Positions 18,189 through 26,122 of a stretch of DNA of 40,069 bases are shown here, piece after piece; position 1 is the stretch's first letter; each line of letters opens with the position of its first letter. Source of the DNA: Candidatus Anaerostipes avistercoris (GTDB lineage Bacteria; Bacillota; Clostridia; Lachnospirales; Lachnospiraceae); assembly GCA_019119895.1 (NCBI GenBank), contig DWWD01000045.1:1-40069 (forward strand), written 5' to 3'. The notes beneath the pieces are model-generated. The model saw only the letters and a program-made list of their open reading frames with translations. It was not told where the DNA came from and did no database searches. Both the position numbers and the translations under genes were made by a program.

Positions 18189-18944
18189 ATGGCAGAAGTA
18201 ATTGAATTAAAAGAGATTGAGAAACAATATAATGGAAAAAAGATCATGGAGCACTTTTCCTTAAAGGTAGAAGAAGGAGAATTTCTTACTATTATAGGAT
18301 CTTCCGGCTGCGGAAAGACAACGATGCTGAAAATGGTCAACGGGCTGATCCGGCCGGATGCGGGGAATGTTATCGTAAAAGGAAAAGATATAGCGGATAC
18401 GGATCTGATCGAACTGCGCCGGAGCATTGGGTACTCCATTCAGGGGAATGTTCTGTTCCCTCATATGACAGTCGAAGAAAATATTTCCTATGTACCGAAT
18501 TTGTGGAACCGAAGAGACAAAGAAAAGACGAGGAAGGCGGTTTCAAGATGGATGGAAATCGTAGGCCTGAGCGATGATATGAGAGATCGTTTTCCGTCAG
18601 AGCTGTCAGGCGGGCAGCAGCAGAGAGTCGGGATTGCCAGAGCCCTGGCGGCGTCCCCGGAAATCCTTTTGATGGATGAACCTTTTGGAGCCGTAGATGA
18701 GATTACCAGAGGACAGCTGCAGAAAGAAATCAAGCAGATCCATCAGAGAACCGGAGTCACCATCCTGTTTGTGACCCATGATATCGCGGAAGCTCTTTAT
18801 CTCGGAACCAGGGTGCTGGTCCTGGATCATGGGGAGGTACAGCAGTATGCGTCTCCGGAAGAAATCCGGCAGCATCCTGCCAATGAATTTGTGGAGAAAC
18901 TTCTGAACAACCGTGCGGATCAATATGAGGAGATGGCAATATAA
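18189..18944 (+). CDS. Quaternary-amine ABC transporter ATP-binding protein (OpuCA/OpuBA-like)
   Basis: The ATPase partner of the preceding fused permease/binding protein. Walker A is GSSGCGKTT, the signature is LSGGQQQRVGIARAL, Walker B is ILLMDEPFGAVDEITR, and the H-loop lies in FVTHDIAEAL. At 251 residues it lacks the C-terminal CBS pair found in osmoregulated members such as OpuA, so direct ionic-strength sensing is not expected. It starts behind TAGGAGGAAG, and its stop codon overlaps the next start by one base. Confidence 0.9.
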   Translation: MAEVIELKEIEKQYNGKKIMEHFSLKVEEGEFLTIIGSSGCGKTTMLKMVNGLIRPDAGNVIVKGKDIADTDLIELRRSIGYSIQGNVLFPHMTVEENISYVPNLWNRRDKEKTRKAVSRWMEIVGLSDDMRDRFPSELSGGQQQRVGIARALAASPEILLMDEPFGAVDEITRGQLQKEIKQIHQRTGVTILFVTHDIAEALYLGTRVLVLDHGEVQQYASPEEIRQHPANEFVEKLLNNRADQYEEMAI

Positions 18945-19342
18945 TGGAAAATTTGGCAAAACTGACAATCGACCGGGAACAATGCATTGGCTGTGGAAAA
19001 TGCGTCAGGACATGTCCGTCCGGTATTTTCTATCTGGATGAGCAGAAGAAAGCAGCACACATAGAAATAAAAGAATTCGGATGGGACGGATGCTGGCAGC
19101 AGGATACGGATATTGCCTGCGCGTATTTCGAACTGTTATGCAGTGCTCACGGGCTCGGAGCTGTTATGATGAGTTACCTGGTCGATGTGCTGAAACTGAT
19201 GCCGGATCTCCGGAACATGCTGGAAATTCCGGAAAACCATTATTTTGGAATGATGGTGGGATTTGGTTTTCCGGAAATTTCATATATGAGAGGCGTACAA
19301 AAGAAAGATGAATTGAAAGTACACCGTCTTCGCTTTACATAA
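18944..19342 (+). CDS. Ferredoxin-nitroreductase fusion protein with large internal deletion (probably inactive)
   Basis: Residues 1-45 hold one [4Fe-4S] motif ([12 protein letters not shown]). The sequence then reaches GWDGCWQ, which in full-length relatives opens the second cluster (GCWxCQHCxxVCP), but jumps straight to [21 protein letters not shown] and the C-terminal third of an FMN nitroreductase. The second cluster and the FMN-binding N-terminal half are missing: 132 aa against about 270-280 normally. The join (about 19096-19104) is in frame, within a repeated GGCAGCA-like stretch. It cannot fold as either parent domain, though one cluster might survive. It is coupled to the opu ATPase by a one-base overlap and meets yeiH tail to tail. 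Confidence 0.85.
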   Translation: MENLAKLTIDREQCIGCGKCVRTCPSGIFYLDEQKKAAHIEIKEFGWDGCWQQDTDIACAYFELLCSAHGLGAVMMSYLVDVLKLMPDLRNMLEIPENHYFGMMVGFGFPEISYMRGVQKKDELKVHRLRFT

Positions 19343-20339
19343 TACCGAGAGCCATCTGCAGCAAAAGACTGACTGCCGCGATGGATACCCAGCAGACAAA
19401 TCCCATAAAAATCGGCTTTGCGCCAGTCTTTACAAGGGAAACGATGTCTGTGTTAAGGCCTATGGCAGCCATTGCCATGACAATAAAAAATTTGCTCAGA
19501 TCTTTCAATGGACTTGTGATGGAGCCCGGGAGAGCAAAAACAGTCGTAACAACGGATGCCAGCACAAAAAATAAGATAAACATAGGAAAGGCGCGCCTGA
19601 AGCTGAATGTGGAGGTGCCGTCTTTCCTTTTTCGTGCCTGCAGAATGCCCAGAACAAGGGTAATCGGAATGATGGCCAGAGTCCTGGTAAGTTTTACGAT
19701 CGTTGCTGCGTCCAGCGTATTGCTTCCGTGAATTCCGTCCCATGCGGCTGCGGTTGCCGTAACAGAGGAAGTATCGTTTACAGCGGTGCCGGCAAAGAGT
19801 CCGAATCCTTCGTTGGAAAGTCCGAGAGCGGCTCCGAGAGAAGGAAATACCAGGGCGGCGATAACATTAAATAAGAAAATGACAGAGATAGACTGAGCAA
19901 TTTCCTCATCATCTGCCTCAATCACAGGAGCGGAGGCTGCAATGGCAGATCCGCCGCAGATGGAGGATCCGATGCCGATCAGCATGGAAATTTTCGCGTC
20001 CATGTGAAGAAGACGGTAGATTACATAAGAGACGATCAGAGAAGTTGAAATCGTCACAATGATGATTGGCAGGGATTGTTTCCCTTTGGACAAAATATCA
20101 GAAAGATTCATGCCAAATCCCAGAAGGACAACGGCAAGCTGAAGGACTTTCTTAGATGTAAAATTAATGCCCGGACTGCAGCTGCCTTTCTCTTTCGCAA
20201 AGATTGTAATGATCATGCCTGCCAGGATGGCAAATACAGGTCCTCCGACAACCGGGACCAGATTTCCCAGGAACCATGCAGGGACGGCAATGCACAGACA
20301 GAGCAGAATCCCAGGAATTATGTTTGTGCTTGTTTTCAT
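19335..20339 (-). CDS. YeiH/UPF0324-family putative sulfate exporter
   Basis: A 334-residue membrane protein with about ten hydrophobic segments. Family hallmarks are [13 protein letters not shown] near the N-terminus, [12 protein letters not shown], the [14 protein letters not shown] loop and [21 protein letters not shown]. The family (PF03601) is annotated as a putative sulfate/sulfonate exporter; direct biochemistry is limited. It is divergent from a LysR regulator with a LysR-type box in between, the usual arrangement. Its start is backed by AGAGG on the minus strand. Its 3' end overlaps the nitroreductase remnant by eight bases. Confidence 0.88.
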   Translation of the reverse strand: MKTSTNIIPGILLCLCIAVPAWFLGNLVPVVGGPVFAILAGMIITIFAKEKGSCSPGINFTSKKVLQLAVVLLGFGMNLSDILSKGKQSLPIIIVTISTSLIVSYVIYRLLHMDAKISMLIGIGSSICGGSAIAASAPVIEADDEEIAQSISVIFLFNVIAALVFPSLGAALGLSNEGFGLFAGTAVNDTSSVTATAAAWDGIHGSNTLDAATIVKLTRTLAIIPITLVLGILQARKRKDGTSTFSFRRAFPMFILFFVLASVVTTVFALPGSITSPLKDLSKFFIVMAMAAIGLNTDIVSLVKTGAKPIFMGFVCWVSIAAVSLLLQMALGIM

Positions 20340-20370
20340 AAAATACCTCTTTTCTTTTTTTATCAGCTAT

Positions 20371-20395
20371 ATTATACATTGACTGATAGATAATG
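20371..20395 (-). promoter_or_regulatory. yeiH promoter region with LysR-type box
   Basis: On the minus strand TATAAT occupies 20376-20371. Immediately upstream of it CATT-N11-AATG (20377-20395) is a perfect LysR-type (T-N11-A) palindrome, placed over the spacer and -35. This suggests control of yeiH by the divergent LysR protein. Confidence 0.6.
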
Positions 20396-20456
20396 AAAAA
20401 TTATAATATATTATGTAACGATAAGAAAATATTATGATTTAAGGATAAAAATAACA

Positions 20457-21350
20457 ATGCTGGATTATCGGATTGATACGTTTTTGGAAGTATGCAGGTT
20501 TATGAATTTTACAAAAGCCGCTCAGTCTCTGAACATTACCCAGCCGGCAGTGTCTCAGCACATAAAATATCTGGAAGAGCAGTATCATACTACTTTTTTT
20601 GCCTTTCGGGGGAAGAAGATGGAACTTACGGAAGAAGGAAAAGTATTTCTAAATAGTGCGAGGACTTTTCGGCATGATGAAATGTATCTCAGGAAACAAC
20701 TGGAAGAGGCAGGAAAAGAACAGGAAGCTGTAATCTTTGGGGCGACTCTGACCATTGGTGATTTTGTACTGCCGGATCTGATCCGGCGGCTGACCGCGGA
20801 AAATCCTCAGGTCAGCATTTTTATGGAAATTGGCAATACGGGAGAACTGCTGGAGAAATTAAACGCCGGACAGATTGATTTTGCGGTAGTGGAAGGATAT
20901 TTTGAAAAAGAAGCATATGAATACCGCCGCTGGTCCAAAGAAAAATTTATCCTGGCGGCTTCCCCTGATTATTCTTTCCAAAATCCGCCGGCAAAAATCA
21001 GAGATTTGTTTGGAGAGAGACTGATTGTAAGAGAAAAAGGATCTGGAACCAGAGAAGTTTTGGAAAAGAATCTGCAGACCCAGAACTTTTCGATATTTAA
21101 TTTTTCCAGACGGCATGAAATCAGCAGTCTTCATGTGATCAAATCTCTGACCGAGGCCGGCTGCGGTATCACGTTTCTCTATGAAGCGGCGGTGTGGAAG
21201 GAGTTGAAGAAGGGAACTTTGGTGGAAGTCCCTCTGGATGATTTTCAGATATACCATGATTTCAATTTTGTCTGGAGAAAGGGAAGTATATTTTCGGAAA
21301 AATATGAAGCATTTTATCATGATCTGCAGAAGATGGGAGGAATAAGATGA
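20457..21350 (+). CDS. LysR-family regulator (CysB/CysL-like), divergent from yeiH
   Basis: A 297-residue LysR activator with an N-terminal helix-turn-helix (MLDYRIDTFLEVCRFMNFTKAAQSLNITQPAVSQHIKYLE) and an effector-binding domain from about residue 90 (FGATLTIGDFVLPDLIRRL, then GSGTREVLE). The gene pair yeiH-lysR is common across Firmicutes, and the regulator is assumed to control the exporter. A leaderless-looking start (ATG 20457) has only AAGGATAAA as a weak ribosome site. Its stop overlaps the following hydrolase start (ATGA). Confidence 0.9.
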   Translation: MLDYRIDTFLEVCRFMNFTKAAQSLNITQPAVSQHIKYLEEQYHTTFFAFRGKKMELTEEGKVFLNSARTFRHDEMYLRKQLEEAGKEQEAVIFGATLTIGDFVLPDLIRRLTAENPQVSIFMEIGNTGELLEKLNAGQIDFAVVEGYFEKEAYEYRRWSKEKFILAASPDYSFQNPPAKIRDLFGERLIVREKGSGTREVLEKNLQTQNFSIFNFSRRHEISSLHVIKSLTEAGCGITFLYEAAVWKELKKGTLVEVPLDDFQIYHDFNFVWRKGSIFSEKYEAFYHDLQKMGGIR

Positions 21351-21880
21351 AAGAAAAAGCAATGGCGCTGATTCTGCCGGGCCTTGGCTATCACAGCGAT
21401 AAACCATTATTATATTATGCGAAGAAAAGATTTCAGAAGCGGGGATATAAAATAAGAGAGATTGTGTATAGGAATCTGCCGGAGTGGTCAGAGGATAATC
21501 TGGACATACTGGCGGACATTGTGACGGATCAGGCAGAAGAACAGCTGCGGCAGATAGATGCGGAATCATATGAAGATATTGTGTTTATTTCAAAAAGTAT
21601 CGGATCTGTGGCAGCCTGCAGGATGATTGAGGAATGGAATAAAAAGTGGGAGCATATTTGTTTTACACCGGTGAATTTAACTGTTCCATTGCTGCAGCCG
21701 GAAAATACGATGGTTTTTTCGGGAACCGCGGATCCGCTGATCAATACGGCAGAACTTAAAAAAGTATGCAAACACAGGGAAATACCGCTGTATCTGATCG
21801 AAGACGGCAATCATTCCCTGGAAACAGGGGATGTTCTTCAGGATCTCAGACAGCTGCGGCGTATAATGGGAATTCTGTAA
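21347..21880 (+). CDS. Small alpha/beta hydrolase
   Basis: A 177-residue protein with a minimal alpha/beta-hydrolase fold: ALILPGLGYHSDKPLLYYAKKRF at the N-terminus, a nucleophile elbow in FISKSIGSVAA (Ser), an acid in FSGTADPLI (Asp) and a base in EDGNHSLETGD (His). The triad is thus complete, but there is no lid and the substrate is unknown. It is translationally coupled to the LysR gene by a four-base overlap, which suggests a shared transcript. Confidence 0.8.
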   Translation: MKEKAMALILPGLGYHSDKPLLYYAKKRFQKRGYKIREIVYRNLPEWSEDNLDILADIVTDQAEEQLRQIDAESYEDIVFISKSIGSVAACRMIEEWNKKWEHICFTPVNLTVPLLQPENTMVFSGTADPLINTAELKKVCKHREIPLYLIEDGNHSLETGDVLQDLRQLRRIMGIL

Positions 21881-21883
21881 CAG

Positions 21884-21926
21884 AGAAAGAATGTCTCTTT
21901 CTTTCTGTAGATAAAAAGAGTACAAT
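21884..21926 (+). promoter_or_regulatory. Weak terminator and possible deoC1 promoter
   Basis: AGAAAGA-ATGTC-TCTTTCT (21884-21902) forms a 7-bp hairpin followed by TTCTG. A TACAAT at 21921-21926 lies 47 bases ahead of deoC1, with only a poor -35. Both are modest matches. Confidence 0.35.
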
Positions 21927-21973
21927 GGGGAAGAAAGATGGAAAGAGATGAGCGCAGAAGGAGGAAGATAATT

Positions 21974-22645
21974 ATGGTAACAGAGGAAGAGCTGGCAGGT
22001 ATGATCGATCATACCAATTTAAAAGCTTTTGCGGATGATGCGGCATTTCAGAAACTGTGTGATGAGGCAATGAAATATCAATTTAAGATGGTAGCGATCA
22101 ATCCGGCACAGATTATCCGGTGTAAAGAAAAATTAAGAGGTTCACAGGTGCATGTGGGAGCGGCTGTCGGATTCCCGCTGGGACAGACGACGCTGGAATG
22201 TAAAATATTCGAGACGAAGGACGCCATTGAGCGGGGCGCCGATGAGATCGATTATGTAATCAATGTGGCAGAATTAAAGAATAAGAATTTCTGTCATATT
22301 CAGCGGGAGATGGAGGCAATCGTAAGAATCTGCCGGGAGGAGAATATCATTTCCAAAGTTATTTTTGAAAATTGTTATCTCACTGAGGAGGAAATTAAGA
22401 AGACAGCCCAGATTGCCAGAAGGGTGAAACCTGATTATATAAAGACTTCCACAGGATTCGGGACCGGAGGCGCTGTGCCGGAGGATGTGGCACTGATGAA
22501 ATCCATAGTGGGAGATGATGTGAAAGTAAAGGCAGCAGGCGGGATCCGGGATCTGGAGACAGCCCTTGCCATGATAGATGCAGGAGCGGAGAGACTGGGA
22601 ACCAGCGCAGGTGTGGAAATCATAGAGGAATACAGGAGAAAATAA
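21974..22645 (+). CDS. deoC: Deoxyribose-phosphate aldolase, copy 1
   Basis: It cleaves 2-deoxyribose-5-phosphate to acetaldehyde and glyceraldehyde-3-phosphate, in nucleoside catabolism. A 223-residue class I aldolase with [19 protein letters not shown], the Schiff-base lysine in [13 protein letters not shown] and the second catalytic lysine in [11 protein letters not shown]. It starts at ATG 21974 behind AGAAGGAGGAAG; the frame runs upstream to 21938 without family similarity. It is followed by a terminator and then a second deoC about three-quarters identical and gap-free in alignment. Confidence 0.93.
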   Translation: MVTEEELAGMIDHTNLKAFADDAAFQKLCDEAMKYQFKMVAINPAQIIRCKEKLRGSQVHVGAAVGFPLGQTTLECKIFETKDAIERGADEIDYVINVAELKNKNFCHIQREMEAIVRICREENIISKVIFENCYLTEEEIKKTAQIARRVKPDYIKTSTGFGTGGAVPEDVALMKSIVGDDVKVKAAGGIRDLETALAMIDAGAERLGTSAGVEIIEEYRRK

Positions 22646-22658
22646 AAAGGAAGCAGGA

Positions 22659-22703
22659 AAAAAGTGGTTTTCGACAATTTTTTGTTTGAAAACCACTTTT
22701 TTT
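22659..22703 (+). terminator. Intrinsic terminator after deoC copy 1
   Basis: AAAGTGGTTTTC (22661-22672) pairs perfectly with GAAAACCACTTT (22688-22699), followed by a T-run. Confidence 0.9.
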
Positions 22704-22704
22704 C

Positions 22705-22758
22705 TTTAAAAGCCTTTATTTGCTTTTAAAAACCTTCGTTTTGTAGTTGACAAACGAA
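22705..22758. promoter_or_regulatory. Two inverted repeats upstream of and across the deoC2 promoter (possible DeoR sites)
   Basis: TTTAAAAGC-N8-GCTTTTAAA (22705-22730) is a perfect 9-bp dyad. TTCGTTT-N10-AAACGAA (22735-22758) spans the -35 box. Downstream, A-rich AAACNAA-like steps repeat at roughly 11 bp to about 22800. The DeoR-family regulator at the end of the cluster is the likely binder. Confidence 0.5.
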
Positions 22759-22775
22759 ATAAAACAAAGTAAAAT
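22747..22775 (+). promoter_or_regulatory. Promoter of deoC2 operon
   Basis: TTGACA (22747-22752), 17 bases, TAAAAT (22770-22775). Confidence 0.8.
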
Positions 22776-22819
22776 AAAATCACAAACAAGGCAAAACACA
22801 AGAAAGTGAAGGTGAAGTT

Positions 22820-23494
22820 ATGATTTCAGAAAAGGAACTGGCAGGAATGGTAGACCACACAAATTTAAAGGCGTATGCAGACGACGCAGCATTTCAGAAA
22901 CTGTGCGATGAAGCAAGAAACTATCATTTTAAAATGGTTGCAATCAATCCTGCTCAGGTTGTAAGGTGTAAAGAAAAACTTTCAGGATGTCCGGTCCATG
23001 TAGGAGCAGCCATTGGATTCCCATTAGGACAGACAACTTTGGAATGTAAGCTTTTTGAGACCAGGGATGCGATTGAAAAGGGGGCGGATGAGATAGACTA
23101 TGTTATTAATATCGCAGAACTGAAAAATGGAAATTATGATTATATTCGAAAAGAAATGGAAGAAATTGTAAAAATCTGCAGGGAAGCAAATATCATTTCT
23201 AAGGTAATTTTTGAAAACTGTTATCTGACAGACAATGAGAAACGGAAAGTGGCAGAGATTGCCAAAGAGGTAAAACCGGATTATATTAAGACATCAACAG
23301 GTTTTGGAACTGGAGGGGCAACTGTAAAGGATGTGGCATTAATGAAATCTGTAGTTGGAGATAAGGTGAAAGTAAAAGCAGCGGGCGGTATCCGGGATTT
23401 GAAGACGGCGCTTGCCATGGTAGAAGCTGGTGCCGAAAGGCTTGGGACAAGCGCAGGAGTTGAGATCATCGAAGCTTATCGGAAACAACAGTAG
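22820..23494 (+). CDS. deoC: Deoxyribose-phosphate aldolase, copy 2
   Basis: A second complete class I DeoC of 224 aa, with the same [28 protein letters not shown] and [10 protein letters not shown] motifs and both catalytic lysines. It differs from copy 1 mainly on the surface. It has its own promoter and dyads and leads an AT-richer operon with an oxidoreductase, PTS remnants and a DeoR regulator. This suggests it serves a different substrate stream or arrived with that cluster. It starts behind GTGAAGGTGA. Confidence 0.92.
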   Translation: MISEKELAGMVDHTNLKAYADDAAFQKLCDEARNYHFKMVAINPAQVVRCKEKLSGCPVHVGAAIGFPLGQTTLECKLFETRDAIEKGADEIDYVINIAELKNGNYDYIRKEMEEIVKICREANIISKVIFENCYLTDNEKRKVAEIAKEVKPDYIKTSTGFGTGGATVKDVALMKSVVGDKVKVKAAGGIRDLKTALAMVEAGAERLGTSAGVEIIEAYRKQQ

Positions 23495-23511
23495 GAAACT
23501 GGAGGTATAAC

Positions 23512-24528
23512 ATGAAAAAAAATGTGAAGGTATGTTTGATCGGAGCAGGAAGAGCAGGCATGATTCACGGACATAATTTTGTGGGAAGAGTTCCTGGTGG
23601 AACGATGACAGCAGTCTGTGATCCGGCAGGAGACGCTGCAAAAAAAGCCGCAGAGGAGCTTGGAATTGCAGTTTACTACAAAGATTACAAACAGGTAATG
23701 GAGAACCCTGATATTGACGCGGTGATTATTGCGTGTCCGACAAAATATCATAAAGAAATTGCGGTGGCAGCCGCGCAGGCAGGAAAACATATTTTCTGCG
23801 AGAAACCAATGGCGATGAATGAGACAGAATGTGACGAAATGATAGCGGCAGCTGAAAAATATCATGTAAAACTGCAGATTGGATTTATGCGTCGGTTTGA
23901 TGAGAGCTTTCAGGAAGCAAAAAAATTAATTGAAGCAGGAGAGATTGGAGAAGTTGTTTCTGTAAAATCTCATACACGGGGACCTAGTAAACCAAAGGAA
24001 TGGATGTATGATATTTCTATAAGTAACGGCCCGCTGGGGGAGGTGTGCAGCCATGATATTGATACGGTCCGCTGGTTTACAGAAAGTGAAATCAGTAGTC
24101 TATATGCAGTCGGAGGGAATTATCGGAACAAGGAGATTGCAGGAAAATATCCGGATTTTTACGATAATGTGATTATGAGTGTAGAATTTGATAACGGGAT
24201 GCAGGGAATCGTAGAAGGCGCTCAGTATGTTCAATACGGATATGATGCAAGAGTGGAAATTCTCGGAACGGAAGGAATCATTTCTCTTGGGGATATTCAT
24301 GAGAAAAAAATAATGACCTGCACAAAGCACCATGATGTGAAACGACCAACTATGCACAGCTGGACGTATCTGTTCAAAGATGCATATGCAGCGGAAGATA
24401 CATCTTTTATAGAAGCAATTCAAAATGATACACAGGTAAAGGCAACAGGATACGATGGGAAAATGGCAGTTCGCATTGTAAGATTGGGAAATGAATCATT
24501 GAAAAACAAAAAGATTATAAAATTATAA
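23512..24528 (+). CDS. iolG: Gfo/Idh/MocA-family oxidoreductase (inositol 2-dehydrogenase-like)
   Basis: An NAD(P)-dependent sugar/polyol dehydrogenase of 338 aa. The Rossmann motif GAGRAGMIHGHNF lies near residue 11, the catalytic EKP in HIFCEKPMAMNE, and the substrate-side motif in LGEVCSHDIDTVRWF with the catalytic Asp/His. Resemblance to inositol 2-dehydrogenase is clear, but in a deoC/PTS cluster the true substrate may be a different polyol or deoxy sugar, so the symbol is tentative. It is 17 bases after deoC2 and ends two bases before the PTS remnant. Confidence 0.85.
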   Translation: MKKNVKVCLIGAGRAGMIHGHNFVGRVPGGTMTAVCDPAGDAAKKAAEELGIAVYYKDYKQVMENPDIDAVIIACPTKYHKEIAVAAAQAGKHIFCEKPMAMNETECDEMIAAAEKYHVKLQIGFMRRFDESFQEAKKLIEAGEIGEVVSVKSHTRGPSKPKEWMYDISISNGPLGEVCSHDIDTVRWFTESEISSLYAVGGNYRNKEIAGKYPDFYDNVIMSVEFDNGMQGIVEGAQYVQYGYDARVEILGTEGIISLGDIHEKKIMTCTKHHDVKRPTMHSWTYLFKDAYAAEDTSFIEAIQNDTQVKATGYDGKMAVRIVRLGNESLKNKKIIKL

Positions 24529-24529
24529 A

Positions 24530-24898
24530 ATTCTGCTTCCGCTTTTGATCGGATATACCGGTGGAAAGAATGTTTACGGGGATCGTGGCGGGGTAATCGG
24601 AGCGGCGGCAACCATGGGAGTGATTGTAGGTTCAGATATCCCAATGTTTATGGGAGCCATGATTATGGGACCCGTGGCGGCATTATGTATGAAACAGGTA
24701 GATAAATTGTTTGAAGGGAGAATTAAGCCAGGATTTGAGATGATTGTCAATAACTTTTCCTGCGGTATCCTTGGAATTTTTCTCGTATTAGCGGCTTATT
24801 TTGGGATTGGACCTTTGGTGCAGGCAATAAACGCAGTGTTATCTGGAGGTGTAAATTGGATTATTGACAAAGGGATGTATTCAGGAAGAATATATTAA
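24530..24898 (+). pseudogene. mtlA: Fragment of mannitol/fructose-type PTS EIIC (mtlA-like)
   Basis: About 120 residues from the middle of an MtlA-type EIIC: LLPLLIGYTGGKN, GDRGGVIGAAATMGVIVGSDIPMFMGAMIMGP and RIKPGFEMIVNNFSCGILG, ending in VNWIIDKGM. Matching text begins within a few bases of the iolG stop with no start codon or ribosome site, so the N-terminal half is lost. Beyond DKGM the frame runs into EIIA sequence in another phase and stops, so the end of EIIC and the whole EIIB domain are lost too. It cannot transport. It shows that the operon once had its own sugar PTS. Confidence 0.88.
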
Positions 24899-25202
24899 TG
24901 CAAAGTTAGAACGAGAAAAGAAAGTTTCGGTTTATATTGGAAATGGGGTTGCAATTCCTCACGGAATCGGCGGATCTGAAAAGTATATTCTGAAGTCGGG
25001 GATTTCTTTTCTTCAAATTCCAAAAGGAATATCCTTTGGAGAAGGGAAAACTGCATATCTTGTGATAGGTATTGCAGGCATTGAGGATGAACATTTGGAT
25101 ATTTTGGCGAAGATTGCGGTAGCTTGTTCTGATATCAATAAAGTAAAGTGTCTGAGGAATGCGAGTTTGAAAGAAAAAATAAAAGAAATATTAGAAATCT
25201 AA
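24864..25202 (+). pseudogene. mtlF: Fragment of mannitol/fructose-type PTS EIIA (mtlF-like), 5' truncated
   Basis: The frame from about 24866 reads KGCIQEEYINAKLEREKKVSVYIGNGVAIPHG and continues to the natural EIIA end. The phosphohistidine in VAIPHG and the GEGKTAYLVIGIAG block are intact. The first 35-40 residues are replaced by EIIC sequence, overlapping the EIIC fragment in a different frame. The shared stretch ACAAAGGGATG at 24868-24878 reads DKGM in one frame and TKGC in the other, marking the deletion joint. An EIIA core might still fold, but no start signal is apparent. Confidence 0.85.
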
Positions 25203-25209
25203 AAATGAA

Positions 25210-25252
25210 GAGGATGTCTTTGATTATTCTGCAGAGATGTCCTTCTTTTTTT
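25210..25252 (+). terminator. Intrinsic terminator after the PTS remnants
   Basis: AGGATGTCTTTG (25211-25222) pairs with CAGAGATGTCCT (25232-25243), using three G-U pairs, followed by TTCTTTTTTT. Confidence 0.75.
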
Positions 25253-25344
25253 GCATTTATATAGGGAAAATGTCATAGAACTCCGGTAAAATATGTGCTA
25301 AGATTTAAGAAAGATATTTTTGTATGGATAAAAGGGGAACTGTC

Positions 25345-26103
25345 ATGTTTGCGGAAGAAAGACAAAAAAAAATTTTAGAACTGCTAAAAAAAAATCGGAG
25401 AGTCAGTAATACGGAACTGATTAAAAAGTTTGGAGTTAGTGGTACGACAATTCGAATTGATTTAACAGAACTGGAGCAAAAAGGACTTCTTTCCAGGACT
25501 CATGGAGGCGCTATATTGAAAGAAGATCCGGTATTTGGGGAAGATTCGATTTCTTCCCGGAGAGAAAAAAACAGAGAAAGGAAAGAGTGCATCGCAAGAA
25601 AGGCGAGAAAAGAGATTCATGATGGAGATACTATCTTACTTGACAGCGGCACCACAGCTTTGGAACTGGCAAAGCTGTTAAAGGATGTCAATAACCTTAC
25701 AGTTATTACTAATGATCTTCAGGTTGCTTTGAAACTTCAAAAATACCATGAAATTCATTTGATTTTACTGGGTGGAAGAGTAAGGACATCTTTTGAGTGT
25801 ACGGTTGGAGGAATGGGAATTCGGACATTAGAAGAATTATCAGTTGATAAGGTGTTCATGACAACTAACGCTCTGTCTGTTCAGAAAGGAGCAACCACGC
25901 CAAATTTAGATAATGCAGAAATTAAACGAGAGATGATGAAGATTGGGAATAGGAAATATCTTTTGTGTGACAGTACTAAGATTGGGACAAAAACCGTTTG
26001 TTCCTACGCTAAAATAGGGGAATTTGATATTCTATTTACGGATGATCAGATTACGCCAGAAGAGAGAAAATCAATTGAAGAACAAAGTGTTACCGTAAGG
26101 TAG
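25345..26103 (+). CDS. DeoR-family transcriptional repressor
   Basis: A 252-residue DeoR regulator. The N-terminal winged helix is RQKKILELLKKNRRVSNTELIKKFGVSGTTIRIDLTELEQKGLLSRTHGGA. The sugar-phosphate-sensing domain has DGDTILLDSGTTALELAKLL, VITNDLQVAL and the LLGGRVR and CDSTKIG motifs. It closes the deoC2-iolG-PTS cluster and is the natural repressor for the dyads at 22705-22758. The gene is visibly more AT-rich than neighbours on either side. The start is taken at ATG 25345 behind AAAAGGGGAA; an ATG at 25324 is possible but has no ribosome site. Confidence 0.88.
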   Translation: MFAEERQKKILELLKKNRRVSNTELIKKFGVSGTTIRIDLTELEQKGLLSRTHGGAILKEDPVFGEDSISSRREKNRERKECIARKARKEIHDGDTILLDSGTTALELAKLLKDVNNLTVITNDLQVALKLQKYHEIHLILLGGRVRTSFECTVGGMGIRTLEELSVDKVFMTTNALSVQKGATTPNLDNAEIKREMMKIGNRKYLLCDSTKIGTKTVCSYAKIGEFDILFTDDQITPEERKSIEEQSVTVR

Positions 26104-26122
26104 CAAAATTTGGAGGGATAAA

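Noticed and set aside
22752-22800. A-rich repeats considered as a short CRISPR-like or microsatellite array
   Set aside because: Units are only about 11 bases, imperfect and without spacers; promoter-proximal regulator sites are a better explanation.
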